Assembly (NCBI GenBank): GCA_034509755.1
Contig: CM067561.1
Location: forward strand, 6,514,646-6,578,645
Direction: 5' to 3'
DNA: 64,000 nt
Origin: Anisodus tanguticus
Taxonomy: Eukaryota > Streptophyta > Magnoliopsida > Solanales > Solanaceae
The notes below the pieces were generated by a model. It searched no databases, was not told the DNA's origin, and worked only from the letters and a program-made list of their open reading frames with translations. The position numbers were made by a program, and so were the translations under genes. This document shows, one piece after another, positions 22,513 to 35,137 of this stretch. Positions within the stretch are counted from its first letter, which is position 1; the number at the start of each line of letters is the position of its first letter.

Positions 22513-23220
22513 ATGACTGGAAGAGATCAAACTACTTATGATTCTGCTGTTGCTGCTATTCAAAACAATCCATCTGCCTTCCCCACTGCTCAAGGCACCC
22601 CTAATGCCTTTGCGGCTGCTCAAGGCTCATCCAACGCCTTTACTGCCGCTCAAGGGAACGTTGATGTTCCTCCACCCGCTGCATTTCACCATGAACGCCC
22701 TGAAAAGTTCATGGGCTCAAACTTCAAGAGATGGCAACAGAAGATGTTATTCTATCTGACTGTTATGGGAATGGAACGTTTCCTAACAGAAGATCCTCCA
22801 CAAGCTGGAGATGAAATGGACCCTTCGCCTTCTGAAACGTCTGAAGGGGGCCTAGGTATCCATGTCATTAATTGCATGAAGATGGTTCTTGATGCATGGA
22901 GTCATAGTGATTTCATGTGTAAGAATTACATATTGAACTGCTTGTCAGACCCTCTCTACACGGTGTATTGCACCGTAGGCACTGCCAAAGAGTTGTGGGA
23001 GAAACTGCAAAAGAAGTACAACGCACAAGATGCAGGTACTAAGAAATTCATCGTTGGGAAATTTCTGAAATTTCAAATGGTGGATAGTAAAACAGTGATG
23101 TCCCGAGTCCAGGAATTCCAAATGATTTTACATCACCTGGATTTGGAAGGTATGAACCCAAAGTATAAGGACCAATACGGTGGTAACCCAACCTTACTAA
23201 CTGGAGATCCCAAGATTTAG
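22513..23220 (+). CDS. Copia-type gag protein (UBN2-like)
   Basis: Uninterrupted 235-aa frame from the first ATG (22513) to TAG at 23220, beginning MTGRDQTTYDSAVAAIQ. After an alanine/proline-rich N-terminus with repeated AAQG(T/S)xNAF units comes the UBN2-type gag core: FMGSNFKRWQQKMLFYL, then LNCLSDPLYTVYCTVGTAKE and LWEKLQKKYNAQDAGTKKF. It would form the particle shell of a Copia retrotransposon. No CCHC zinc knuckle is seen before the stop, so the protein is truncated relative to a full gag. It is the only intact transposon frame of this size in the window. Confidence 0.8.
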   Translation: MTGRDQTTYDSAVAAIQNNPSAFPTAQGTPNAFAAAQGSSNAFTAAQGNVDVPPPAAFHHERPEKFMGSNFKRWQQKMLFYLTVMGMERFLTEDPPQAGDEMDPSPSETSEGGLGIHVINCMKMVLDAWSHSDFMCKNYILNCLSDPLYTVYCTVGTAKELWEKLQKKYNAQDAGTKKFIVGKFLKFQMVDSKTVMSRVQEFQMILHHLDLEGMNPKYKDQYGGNPTLLTGDPKI

Positions 23221-23795
23221 GTTCAATGGAAAAACTAAGCTGTAAAGGTTCAGTTGATCGCTTCGGTGGAAGCATGAGCACTTCGGATAGTGATTTCTGT
23301 GAAGAAACACCAAATCCAAAGTTGTTCCCGCGATAGACAATAAGTGATATCTGCAGTGTGTGTAAAGGTTAAGTTTTCAAAAAATTTAATTATCCTCACC
23401 GGTTGAGGTTAGGTTTGGGGAAATTTTAATGGTTTCTTACACTTGTAAAGTGGAGTATAGCAGGATACCTTGTAGGAGACCACATATTTAAGTGCGAGGA
23501 CAGGCTGCCTCAAGTGAATGCACTTAAGAATCCAAGAAGTGTCCACGGGCACAACGGACAAAACATTACGAAGAACTGAGTAGAGGAAGTTGTTGTGTTG
23601 GTACCGTTGACTTGGCTTACACTAAACACTGACGGTTCATGACATCACGTTCACTACTCAGTAAGTAAGTCCGATGATATTCAACTATGGAAGGTTCAAA
23701 ACGTATGCTACCTATTCAGATGCAACATATGTCCGCTAAAAGATTGCTGGAAAAAGCACCAAGTGTGTGTGCCAAAATCTCTTTCAAGAGGGGAT
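23221..23795 (+). other. Internal 3' region of the gag-only Copia
   Basis: 575 bp between gag and the 3' LTR, without pol motifs or a long ORF. It probably contains a pol deletion joint and the element's 3' untranslated leader to the polypurine tract. Confidence 0.6.
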
Positions 23796-24702
23796 TGTTG
23801 GAAATTTACTAAATGTGGAATTAAGTATATCCCATTAATTTATGACTCGAACAATTGGGGCCCGCACGTCGGAAACGTCGTTTCCCCACACGTGCACACG
23901 TAGTGCCAAGTATCGCAAATTTCATTAGTGAAAGAGATATTGGTACGTATGTAATACGTTTGAGACATAGAATTATGGACGGTTATTGACCAAATGACAA
24001 AGTATTCCACGTTGGTAAACGAAGGAAGAAATGTACGAAGTGTAAGATGAAAAGAGTCGGAAATCGCCGCGGCGCCACATTGTCGGTGCCGCGGTGCCTC
24101 CCAGGCAGCACCGCGGCGCTAATTCACAGAGTCGCGGCGCTTCGGAGGCAGAATGCCGCGACGGGAAGTTGGAAAGATCTAACCTTTGGGTTGGTTTTGG
24201 AGCATTGATTCTCCATTACTTGGCACATGAATTCAGCCATTATTTGGCTGAATGTAACCCCTCAATCAAGTGTCATTACATGGCTATTGAATGCCATTAG
24301 TTGGCTAGTTGAGGGGTTTTCTCCTTACACTATAAATTGAGGCATTTGGCTCAATTGAATAACACAACACTCAACATTTAGAAAATACTCCAGATTTTCT
24401 GAATTCATCTTCTTCCTCTCTAGAAAAGTATACTCAAAGTTCTTCAAGAGTAACACTTGAGTTTCCTTTGCTCATTTGTTAAGTTGTTGTGGTATCTTGG
24501 GAGACTATTGCCCAACACCGTAAAAGGAGATATACGGAGCAATCTTGTCTTAAAGATAAGAGTGTCATCACTCGACTCAGTAAATCACCAAACAGTTTGT
24601 TAAGTTCTTGATTTCTAGTTTTATTATAATATTTAGTTTATCATTTCTTACTATTGTAATAGTTACTTACTTCCCGTTTTCTACAACAATTGTATCCCAA
24701 CA
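23796..24702 (+). repeat. 3' LTR of the gag-only Copia
   Basis: 907 bp, near-identical to the 5' LTR except for a shorter CpG-rich box (24065-24150). TATAAATT at 24331-24338. Ends cccaaca, then TSD CTAAC. Confidence 0.85.
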
Positions 24703-25110
24703 CTAACTACGCAGAAGGGCATTCCGAAAGAGAAGAGTTTTATAGTAAAAAGACGATTATGAAATGCATAATCGCTTTTGTGTTCGTTTGCAAATGTGAT
24801 CCATTTGATGGAAAAGTGTCATGAATGCAAAATGTGTCTAAAATATAAAATATATAAATAAATAGCAAATTGGAAAAAATAAACAAACAATGTTAGCCTC
24901 GAAGTTAGTAAAATCCCTTTTGGTTAGAACCTAGATGAACCACAATGGAGTTGTCATCTATTACGATCTATTTTAAATGTATTAAAAATGTATCAATAAC
25001 TTGGATGGAAGAATAGAATCGCCGCCTAATTTTTAATGGGGAATTAGGAACCCAATTAAAAAAGGTTTATCCTAAAAAAAAAAATTAACAATTTAGGTAA
25101 GGGTTCAAAT
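24703..25110 (-). mobile_element. Ogre/Tat leader, primer site and LTR end
   Basis: Read on the minus strand, it contains ggtggcgattc-type LTR-end sequence (near 25020) followed by a primer-site-like agatgacaactccattgtgg (near 24950). It corresponds to the plus-strand Ogre at 40810-40920. It is therefore the 5' side of the remnant split by the Copia insertion. The LTR probably extends right into 25110-25700, but I cannot place its start. Confidence 0.5.
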
Positions 25111-25779
25111 GATTTCCATGGAATGTATTAGGCACATTAGAAAATCCGCAAATGCGATAGTGGAGTCAAAAATTTGAGGTTAAAAGTATTATTTGCTTGT
25201 AAAATGGGGTTTGAAAACAAGTTTGAAATAAATCATTATCTTTCGCACTTAATTATTAAAGTTAATCCAACTTGGCGAATTACTTTCAATAATTTGGCTA
25301 CATTGCAAATTTATTATTTTCCATGAAAGTTTTGATGTGTATCCCAACATATTCATATGTCTTAGACTTTTACATAGCATTAAACTTCATAATCATGTTA
25401 ATATGATGCTTGGGCCATTGTTTAACAACTTAGAGAAGATATAATTAATCTTTCAAGTTGTTTCACAAGTTTGGGCCTTAACCTTGTTCATAGTTTGAAA
25501 ATATGACTCTTGCTTTTGAAATGTGTTTTGGGGCTTTAGTTCCCATTTGAAATCAGCCCAACAATTTTGCAAATTCTAAAATTATGCTACTAGAAGTCCG
25601 GTTTGAAATGTTTGAAGAGATTCTGAAATTTATTTATACCATATCGATACTGAGAAATCATTGCACTTGATATTCCTAACCAATTTTGGAGATCCAATAT
25701 ATTCTAAAAGCGTTTTTATTTCTATTTTGAAGTTGGTATAAGTAAAATCTGAATATACTTGATCTAAAATATTGCACAC

Positions 25780-28700
25780 ATGAATGAAAATGTACTTCAA
25801 CGTTGTCGGTCATTGAGATTTACCGAGTACATGTGCTTCTCGTACTCATACTATACTTGCTGCACAATTTTGGTGTAGATATAGATCAATGTACTAGTGG
25901 GGCACGCGGAGCCGTCTGAGTCCTTAGCTGGTGATTTGGAGATATTAGGGTGAGATGGCTGATCCACAACATCAGTCTCCTCTTATTCTTCTTTATTTTT
26001 GTCATTTCCATTCCCAAACAATTGTATTTAGCCTTTCAAACTTGTATTCATATACTTAACCGCTCTTGTACGTATGAAACAAGAATTGGGGGTTATATGT
26101 TGTTACCTTCTACATTTTATATGTCTCAAACTATGTTTATGAAATATCTCTCATTATCACTTTACTTTTCGCTTAATAATTGAATAATGGTCTTTAAATG
26201 GTTTATGGTTTCTTATCAGATTGGAGTAGGTGTCGTAATGTCTAGTAGATTTTTTGGTCATGACAATTCGTTAACAGAGCCCTAAGTTCACTGGTCTTAT
26301 GGGTAAAAGAGTAATATCTATTAGAATCTTGCGGGTTGGTATGGAGACGTCTGTACTTATACTCGAGAATCTATGGGATACTCATAAAAGTTCCATTATT
26401 TCATTCTTAATTATGTGTATGTGATTCGGTTTTAGGTCTAAATTTCTTTATTTTATTCATTCTTCAATGGTGAGGACACGTTCTTAGATTAGCATACAAG
26501 CCGCTTGATTGATGTCGCACAATATAGTGTGAGATATGTCAATGTGATGAGGATGCATGATCAAGTTCAGATTGTAGGTATGACTCGAAGACTCAATTGA
26601 GTGGGTTATGATTTAGAATCTTTGGTTTGGTATACCTAGGAAATGGGAGTGATGGTATAAAGGATTGCATGATCACCATATCTTCAATGGTTAGTTCTCA
26701 TGAGTTGAGGAACTTAATTTATGATACAATAAATGATGGGAAGAAAGTTGACAATTTGGATTAATACAGTCCGCAAATAACCAGGCGACTGCTATAGGAG
26801 CTTCATTTTAGTGGGTGGTCGACACCGCTAAGGAGGTTGAGCTTTTTAGGCGTCAAGACTATGAGACCAGGTGGGCAAGAGGCCTTGTAGTTTTGGCAGC
26901 TATTGTGGTGCCTCATCTAGAGGTAGATGCTACTGTTAAATAGGTCATCACCACCAGTCAAGTAGACTTATTCAGTCAACCTTGCATATGTCTAAGGGTG
27001 ATCATTCTAGATGCGATACATACGGTTCGGTACAAGCTCAATATGGTTCATCTTACAGACCATCAGGTCATGAAGGTACTCAAATCGAGGTTGGTCGTGC
27101 ACAATGTTATTTTTTTTTTGGGAAGGCCATAGGCAAAGTGATCATGGTAAGACGATGAACAGGATTTTATTAAGGATACAAGCACAAAAGTTGAGCTTCA
27201 GTAACAAGGCTTGAGGTGGTAGGTCTTCTTATTGGGTTTGTATGTAAAGTTTTCTTTTCTACAGATTGTAGGTGTACCGAAGATAATTCGAAAAGTTCAA
27301 ATTTGGTGACATGACGATCACAATGATAAAGTGTTTATCTGATGGGAGACATTAGGTGTGTTAAGTCTAATATTGCATGAGATTATAAAAGGCTAAGTTG
27401 AGTGTTCGCAGGATGACGTTGTGGTGGAATAAGAATATGTGAATTGGGGATTCTTTGAGGAAATTCCTATTGGCTTTAGGCCAAGTAGGGGAAGTTACCC
27501 ATGGTGGTTGACTCTTATGGGACTATGTGATTGTAATCCTTCAGTAAAAGGCGTGTTTGCAGGTTTGCTTGACATTTCGAGGATGGTGACAAAAAAGGAT
27601 CATTTGGGGCCAAAAAATGGTTGATTATGTGAAATATATTGTTGATGTGATAGGGTGATGAGTGACACTAGCATGGCATCCTCAATGGTTATGGTGGATA
27701 AAACGAAGATTCCATTATATTGTCATGGAACAAGACTTCTCTTTTTATGAAGTACATGTCAAAGAAGCATGAATTGGTTGGTATATTTAACTATGCTTAA
27801 GAATATTGGGGGTACAATGATTGATTAATGAGAATGACTAGTCACGGATAAGTGTTAAGAAATTATTACTTAAGGAGCTACCGATTATTTCACCTGATTG
27901 GGAGGGTGAAGCTTGACATTGTATTTGTTACCTAGTACTCGACAAGTTTCTATAATCACTAGTGATGTGATTAATTGGAGTTGACGAAATGAGAGAAATA
28001 TTTGCACGATTTACTGGAGGCGTTCTAGTCTAGCGTAATAAGAAGAGAGGTGGTTCTTCATTGACAAGCACTTCCGACGGACCCTTGAATGAGATAAAGG
28101 TCAATAAGGGCAATTATAATGGTACATTAAAGATAGGTGGTAGCTGATTCAAGGTACGAAGTGCATTTTAGAAATTGATTAAATATCGGTAGTTAAAATC
28201 AAAATAGAAAAAGAATTCTTCGGTTAAAGGATTTTGGCAAGGATACTTTTATGAAGCTATTTTAGAATGTTAGTAGGAAAGTGCGCACAATAATTAAGGA
28301 TTTCCCTACATATTATAGACCAGTGCAGTGATGGGTTGGGATATTATATCAGCTGTAATAATTAGCTTTGTTGGAGTAACTAGGGCTGGTAGGTACTTTT
28401 TTATGGAAAGTCTTCGTGAAGGATTATACTTATGATGCACTTAACTTAGAAGAGTACTTAATTTTAAGGTTCAAGTGAGACAATAGAAACTTTCAGACGC
28501 TCAACATTGTGGTTTACTATTGTCTCAATTATTGCCTTAGCTGTTGTTTAAGATTTATGATATTTTGATATACATGTCGAGTGAATTTGAATGATCTTTG
28601 GTTGATAACGGTAAAAGTGATTGTGAATAAAATATGAAAATTAAAAAATCAGGATAAAGGTATTTTTTGCTATCGGTTTGGAAGGATTAAGGTTCATCTT

Positions 28701-29620
28701 CAGAAAAAGAACTTGAATTCGAAGCAATGGGATGAATTGAGTCACGTCTGGATTATGGTAGTGTTAAATTGCATCATTCAGATAGGGTGTAAATTATTGA
28801 GTATGCTTGAATTAGGAAGTCTACGAATAATATGACTAAGTGTTATCACAAGTTACATGACGGTTTTACAATTGGTAACTAGTGAGGTGTAGATTTCAAA
28901 TAACTAGCGTGACAAGATTGATGGAAAGCTGACTTGCGTTGTACCAAGGTGGGTGATTCCATAGCATCCTTGAATGAATGGGCTAGAGTTGATTGATAAG
29001 AAAAAATCTCTACAGTTTGAAAGTTGAAGTCATATTTTCGAGGTGAGACTATGTATGTGGTAGTATATACTATGTCGAAGTGTTTCTTGCTAGATAGATT
29101 AGTTTAGTATTTCAAATATGGATGACTTGGGAGAAAATGTGAGTGGAAAGGTACATAAATTGCAAGATTTGATACTTTTAAATTTGCTAAAGGTGTAACA
29201 AGCTAGTGCACTCACGGATTTTATGGTTGTGAAGTGTTATTTGGTGCTAGAAATTCAACTTTTTGCATTGATGGTTTAAATTTCCTAAAATGTCAGTTCA
29301 TGACCATCTTATTTGTATTTGACGAAATCAAGCACTAAATTGCTATTTACGACGTTGGATATCACAACGTCCATGATTGTTAGTATTGTATATTATATAT
29401 GTCAATTATCATCCTTTTATAGTGATACGACATAGATCTTAATTCGATTTATTTCATCAAAGGATGAGTTTCCTATTACCTTGGTCCATGGGCTAGTTTT
29501 ATGTAACCATGTTCTAGAAATATCTCTTTTATGTTATACAAATAGTGTCTATTCCGTGACGAAATTGATCAATTTTCTAGGTGTGAAAACTTATTGGCAA
29601 GACATGTATATCCTATAGTT
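25780..29620 (+). mobile_element. Decayed Tekay/Del-like Ty3/gypsy element
   Basis: LTR-end-like sequence at about 25800-26266 (ggcacgcggagccgtctgag, gatatTAGGGTGAG-type phrase) is followed by a degenerate tRNA-Met primer site (taacagagccctaag, 26272-26286). A gag-start relic follows near 26469 (atggtgaggacacg, MVRTR), and a degenerate zinc-knuckle region lies at about 27090-27150. Further right the sequence has no long frame and only scattered similarity. The 3' LTR is not identified. Confidence 0.5.
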
Positions 29621-29624
29621 GAAA

Positions 29625-29850
29625 TTGAAGTTTCAATAATATTTTATCTGTCTCATGAGCAAAATGTTCTGAAGGAAAACTTGAGTGGAGATCAAAAGTA
29701 ATGTCAACATAGGCTATCTCCCAAATCATATTCTTGATATCTATTAATTAATTTACGCAATTGAAATTAAATATTATTACAATGAAAAATTAAGAACATT
29801 CAAATTTTCTTCTAATTATAACTTTTTGCCGAACTATCTCTTGTTTCAAT
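29625..29850. other. Spacer
   Basis: AT-rich, nothing recognised. Confidence 0.5.
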
Positions 29851-30160
29851 CATTGAAAATGTGAGTTCCAAATTCAACCAATGAGCTCTATTCCCTCAAA
29901 TCCTCGTCGTTCCACAACACGTTCAATCCAATCTTCATAAAATCCGAAAACTCCATCATTGTCCCTTTTCAACTTAAATAAATGGTTAACTCTTGTGTCT
30001 TGATCCCAAATAGGAATCATGACTTCACCTTCTTTCTTTGTTATCTCGCCCACAACAGGATCCAAGTTCTTAGATAAACAATTATACTTTAAGAGGTAAA
30101 TATAACCCTCTAGACTTTGACTTTGAGAAGTAATTATAATCCTGTAATTAAACACTTCAT
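29820..30160 (-). pseudogene. Possible B3-domain (DUF313-type) gene fragment
   Basis: Minus-strand open stretch of about 93 codons (30155-29874) with VVGEITKKEGEVMIPIWDQD, then FKLKRDNDGVFGFYEDWIER and ERRGFEGIELIG. This order resembles the C-terminal half of plant B3/DUF313 DNA-binding proteins (xVMIPLWDxDT, then a W-I-x-x-V-x-R-R-G block). There is no in-frame ATG at its start (the nearest ATG, 30160, is out of frame), and a one-base shift is needed to extend the C-terminus. I read it as a decayed fragment. It could also be a short real gene with an unseen 5' exon. Confidence 0.4.
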
Positions 30161-30169
30161 AATACGAAG

Positions 30170-30577
30170 CTTATCCAATTTTTTATGTTCTTTTAAAATC
30201 TTTGAAAAGATTAAGGAAATATTCCAGTACTTAGATTGTGGAAGAGAGGAGATCAAGTCAAATTAAGTCCGTGTTTTCTTTATTTGATTTAAATCTACAA
30301 AAATTAAATGTTTTATCTTTATTTTTATATAGTGGATTAGTGTTACCAATCGAGCAATTATGAAGAGGGAAAAAATACTCATCTGAAAGAGGTAGCATGT
30401 ATGTTGGCCTCGCAAAAGTTTACACAACTGTAAAAAGACTTAATACATTTGTTATTGATAAGTTGTCGTGTTATACTTTAGTCCATGAAAGTCAATTGCA
30501 ATTTATATTAAGTACACATTAGCCTGAATTTGTAATTGTTATATCATCGTCATAATTCATTATATGACCATTATAGC
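30170..30577. other. Spacer left of Copia B
   Basis: AT-rich with no recognised feature. It ends in the target duplication ATAGC (30573-30577). Confidence 0.6.
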
Positions 30578-30733
30578 TGTAAGATTGGAATAATTTCCCT
30601 TCGGGATTCCTTTCATTAATCACAATATATATATAGTTGTACAGAAGTTGATTACTAATACAATAAGAATCCTAACTTACCTTAAATATACATCTATCAT
30701 AATTACAAAATATATTGTGAATATTCGCTAATA
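30578..30733 (-). repeat. Copia B 3' LTR
   Basis: 156 bp with one copy of the 42-bp unit that is triplicated in the other LTR. Confidence 0.88.
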
Positions 30734-33700
30734 CTCCCCCTCAATCGGAGCGGGAGGAGGCCGAACGCTAAGGCTGGATCGAAAGTCGGTGAAGAGTTGT
30801 CTCGGTAGTCCCTTTGTGAAAATATCTGCATACTGATAGGAGGAAGGTACGTGTAATATTTTGACCTGACCAAGGGCAACCTTCTCACGCACAAAGTGAA
30901 TATCCATCTCGATATGCTTGGTCCGCTGATGTTGGACCGGATTGTGAGATATATAGATGGCAGATATGTTGTCACAATAGACAATAGACGCATTTCGCAG
31001 TGGACACTGAAGCTCCAAAAGGAGATTTCGGAGCCAACAGATCTCAGCAACGACATTAGCAACTCCGTGATACTCTGCTTTAGCACTCGAAAGGGATAGC
31101 GTGGTCTGTCGCTTGGCGGACCATGAAATAAGATTATCCCCAAGAAATACACAGTAGCCTGAGGTGGAGCGACGTGTGTTCGGGCATCCTGCCCAATCTG
31201 CATCCGTGTAGGAGAGTAACTTTGTTGGGGCAGAGGGGTACAGATGCAGTCCAAAGTCTAGTGTGTCCTTAACGTATATGATAATATGTTTGAGAGCCGC
31301 AAAATGGGACTCTCGAGGGTCGTGCATAAACAGACACACCTGTTGAACGGCATATGCAATATCAGGCCTAGTGAATGTAAGATACTGAAGGGCGCCTGCA
31401 AGACTCCGATATAGAGTGAGATCAGAAACTAGCGCGCCCTCATTGGCACTGAGCTTGGATTTCGAGTCAACCGAAGTTGGCATAATTTTACAATTTTCCA
31501 TATTAGCCATGTACACTATCTCCTCCGCATATTTTTGCTGACACAAAAACATAGTAGCTGCAAATCTGGTCACGGATATACCTAAGAAATAACTCAGCTT
31601 GCCCAAGTCAGTCATAGCAAATTCGGTTTTGAGTAGAGCAATGATTTCATTCTTCAAACCGTCAGAGGAGGCAGTAAGAACAATGTCATCCACATATAAT
31701 AGCAAATAAGCAGTGTGGTTACCTCGATGAAGAAAGAGTTATCACACTTGCTACATATAAATCCGATCTGCATAAGATACCTGGCAAAGCGATCATACCA
31801 AGTGCGGTGTGCCTGTTTCAAGCCATACAATGACTTCCTGAGATGACATACAAACTGTGGAACTGCCGGATGAACAAAGTCAGGGGGCTGATGCATGTAC
31901 ACAGTTTCTTTCAAATCCACATGAAGAAACGCATTCTTGACATCAAACTAATGAATCGGCCAATGCATGCCCATAGCAATACTGAGAACAGTCTGAATAA
32001 TAGCCGGTTTAACAACCAGACTGAATGTCTCACCACAATCGATACCCTCCTGCTGATTAGTGCCATTAGCAATCAGTCTTGCCTTATACCGCTCCAAGTC
32101 ACCATTGTCTCTATACTTGTGACGAAATAGCCACATGCACCAGATAACATTCACACCGTCCGATCTAGGTACCAAATTTCAAGTGTTCTGCTTGGTTAAA
32201 GCATTAAATTCCTCGCACATGGCCGCATTCCAATTAGGGTCCAGTTTGGCTAGTTTTGGATTTTTTGAAATGGGTGATATGATTTGTGCGGAGAGGTTAA
32301 AATGGACCTTGGGTTTGAAAATCCCGTGTTGTGTACGAGTCTCCATACGGTGGGTAGGCAGCAGTGGGTGGTCTGGAATTTGTGGCTGTGGGTTGTCAGG
32401 TTCGGGATGCAGCAGTGGTACGGGTTGGGCAGGAGACATAGTCGGGTCAAGCAGTGGGGTGTTCGACCAAGAGCTGGGAGGTATCTGGTTGGAGATGACA
32501 CCGGATAGTGGCGGGGACGGAGCTGCTAGCGCAGGCTCTGTCGTAACAGTGGGCTGCCGGTGGTACAATAATTGGATAGCCGGGGACAGACTTGGTTCAT
32601 CGAGAAAGGTGTAATCGGTGGTCTGAAATTTTTAAAGACTTGAAAAAGGAAAGGTCGTCTCATCAAATGTGACGTGATGGGAGATAATGATTTTATGAGT
32701 GGCTATGTCATAGCACAAGTAGCCCCGATGAGTAGGAGAGAGACCAACGAAGACACAGGGCATGGTGCGTGAGGCGAGTTTGTGAGGTACAGTGGAGGTT
32801 AGGTTGGGGTAGTATAAGCAGCTAAAAATACGGATATAGTCATAGGATGGGAACCTACCGTATAAGATTTCGGTAGGGGTCTTGTTTTGGAGAGTGCTAG
32901 TTGGTAAAATATTAAGAAGGGATTCTATCATTTTAACAACATAGACCCAAAAAGGCGGTGGAAGACAGGCATGAAACAGAAGGGTGCAAACCATGTTATT
33001 GATGGTACGTATAATTCGTTCAGCCTTTCCATTTTTGGAGGAAGTATAGGGATAGGAAAAATGGAAAACCATGTCTTGTTTAGAGCAGAAATTGTGAAAT
33101 GCAGAGTTATTAAATTCACGTCCATTATCACATTGGAACGATTTGATAGATTTTTCAAACTGTGTTTTAATGAATTTTTGAAATTCAAGGAACTTGGCAA
33201 AAACTTCAGATTTGAATTTCAGTGGGTAAATCCATTCAAAATGTGAAAAATCATCTAAGAATACTAGATAAAATTTGTAACCCAAAGAGCTAACAACCGG
33301 AGATGTCCACAAATCAGCATGAACAATATCAAAAGGAGAAAAAGTAACATTGTTGGATGACATAAATGGAAGACGAGTATGCTTGCCAAGCGGGCAAGAA
33401 AAACAGTGTTGGGCAAGTTTCTCATTATTACATTGAATACGCTTAGTAGTCCTAAGAAAATTTAAAACAGGGTCTCCGGGGTGCTCGAGTTTGTTGTGCC
33501 AAGTTGAGGGAGAGATAGTCGCAAGGGATAGAGGTGATTGCGGTCTGACAGCAGAAGATTGAGTGAAGGGGTAGAGGTCTTCCACACTATTGCAGCACGT
33601 AAGAATTTTCCCCGTATTGAGATCCTTCACAGAAAAACAAAAAGGGTCAAATTCAACAGACACATAATTATTGCGAGTGAATTTTCTAACAGAGATTAAG

Positions 33701-33954
33701 TTTTTAATGATGTTAGGAGTGTAAAGGACGTGATTTAGGGAGAAAGGCGGGTGGGGATATTTGGTATGTGTGTTACAGTAACCTTTAATTGGAATGCAAT
33801 GACCATTGCCGACAGTAATAAATTGAGGACACTGTAACCGAAGCAGTTGAGATAAGTTACATAACGACCGGGTGAGGTGAGATGTGGTGCCGGTGTCCAT
33901 GTACCAATTATCGTCGGGCTGTTGAAGGTTCACGGTGTTGAAGGCCTGGCCCAA
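30728..33954 (-). pseudogene. Copia B pol (protease, integrase, RT, RNase H)
   Basis: Read from high to low coordinates. The protease motif is WYMDTGTTSHLT near 33900. The GAG-pre-integrase zinc motif is WHNKLEHPG ... HCFSCPLGKH. Integrase DDE residues lie in VHADLWTSP, FQCDNGREFNN and SSKNGKAE, all in one 440-codon frame (33954-32632). A proline-rich linker (32568-32179) and RT blocks (LIANGTNQQEGIDCGETFS, MHQPPDFVHP, SLYGLKQAHRTWYDRF) follow, with YVDD intact (LLYVDDIVLTASSD at 31703). RNase H ends in FTKGLPRQLFTDFR. Breaks: in-frame stops at 32632, 32179 and 31948, and a frameshift near 31700. The final 325-codon frame (31705-30728) is open. Confidence 0.88.
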
Positions 33955-34099
33955 ATAGGTGGGGGCCTTGCTGCTGCCTTGCGGGTGCTGATTGGCTGCT
34001 ACCAGATGGGCATGCTGCTGCTAGTGAGCCTGACGGTTGGCGGGGGCGGAACCCAAGAGGCCTGGCTGCCAGCCTTGCTGGAATTGGGCCCCTGATGTC

Positions 34100-35030
34100 G
34101 GGTAGGGGCATACAGGCGAGGCCCAGTTCCCGGTATTGGGTCAAGGGGATATCCACCCCACTGAAAGTAGGCAGCAGGTGCTGGGCATGGCTGCTGCTAG
34201 TTCCGGTTGCCCTTGCCGTGGCCCTTCCCTTTATTGTTGTTACCGCGACCTCTGCCGCGGGATTGCTGCTGTTGGTGGTCTTGCGGTGGTGGCTGGGTGG
34301 AGGTGGCCGTCGGTGGTGCCGTCAACGGCTAATGCCTTGTGATTGTGCTTCTCTTGTTTAGCACGGCGGGTCTCTTCCAACAAAAGTTGCGAACGTGTTT
34401 TATTGAAGCTTGGTAAGGGGTCGGCTTGTTGAATCATCGTTGCAAGTGTATCATATTCACCTTTCGGTAAACCCAAAACTAGTTGAAGTACATCTTGGTT
34501 TCTGAAACAATTGTCCCTACGTTGGAAAGTTGGTCGGTTATGAGTTTCAGTTGTTTACAGTATTCAGACATGCTGTTAAAATTCTCGAGACGCGTATTTT
34601 TGAACTGCTCTTCCAATTACACGGCCTAAGTATTTTTATTATCTTGAAAATTTTCTTCTAACCGTACCCAAAGTTTACGTGACGTAGCACATATTTTCAT
34701 GATAGTACACAACAAATCTTTAGAGATGATGTCGTAGATCCACTATTTGACGATGGCGTCAAGGCGACGCCAGATCGAGTTTGCAACATCGGTTGGACGA
34801 GGAACAGAATCATCAATATGGTCGAGCACATTATACGCACATGCATGAATATAGAATAGTTCTATCCACGTGGAATATTGACAGCCTTCTTGGTCAAGAA
34901 TGATAGGAATAAAGTTCTTGATGTTGGTAACGGCGAATGCCGGATGAAAAGAAGACGATGAACGTTGAGGGGGGTTGTCAAGGGTGCCAGTGGAAGAACC
35001 GAAATTGGTGGGGGAAGTAGGGCGAGACAT
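34100..35030 (-). pseudogene. Copia B gag
   Basis: It starts at ATG 35030 (MSRPTSPTNFGSSTGTLDN) with a UBN2-type core (NIKNFIPIILDQEGCQYSTW, LFYIHACAYNVLDHI). After about 95 codons it breaks. It resumes in another frame at 34476-34240 (GLPKGEYDTLATMIQQADPL) and then in an N/Q/G-rich region with no clear CCHC knuckle. At least one frameshift and one stop are present. Confidence 0.75.
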
Positions 35031-35137
35031 GGTGGCAAATTGTTGCCGTTGGCCGAGAGGGAAAAAAATTAGGTTGGTGTCGGCCGAGAGGGAGGAAGAA
35101 GAGAAGAGTAGGGATTAGGGTTTGGATCTTGATACCA

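Larger units (their letters stand above)
21546..24702 (+). mobile_element. Gag-only (non-autonomous) Copia-type LTR element
   Basis: Complete 3157-bp element with LTRs 21546-22475 (930 bp) and 23796-24702 (907 bp), TG...CA ends and a 5-bp target duplication CTAAC (21541-21545 and 24703-24707). The polypurine tract ttcaagagggga precedes the right LTR. The 1320-bp internal part holds one gag ORF and no protease, integrase, RT or RNase H. Mobility would depend on enzymes from another element. It sits inside the minus-strand Ogre/Tat remnant. Confidence 0.88.

Noticed and set aside
30896..33246. Plus-strand ORFs 30896-31099, 32971-33246 and similar
   Set aside because: Antisense readings of Copia B integrase and RNase H, with no family match.
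32135..34361. Plus-strand ORFs rich in glycine, valine and tryptophan (for example 32135-32614)
   Set aside because: They are shadows of the minus-strand Copia B pol and gag frames.
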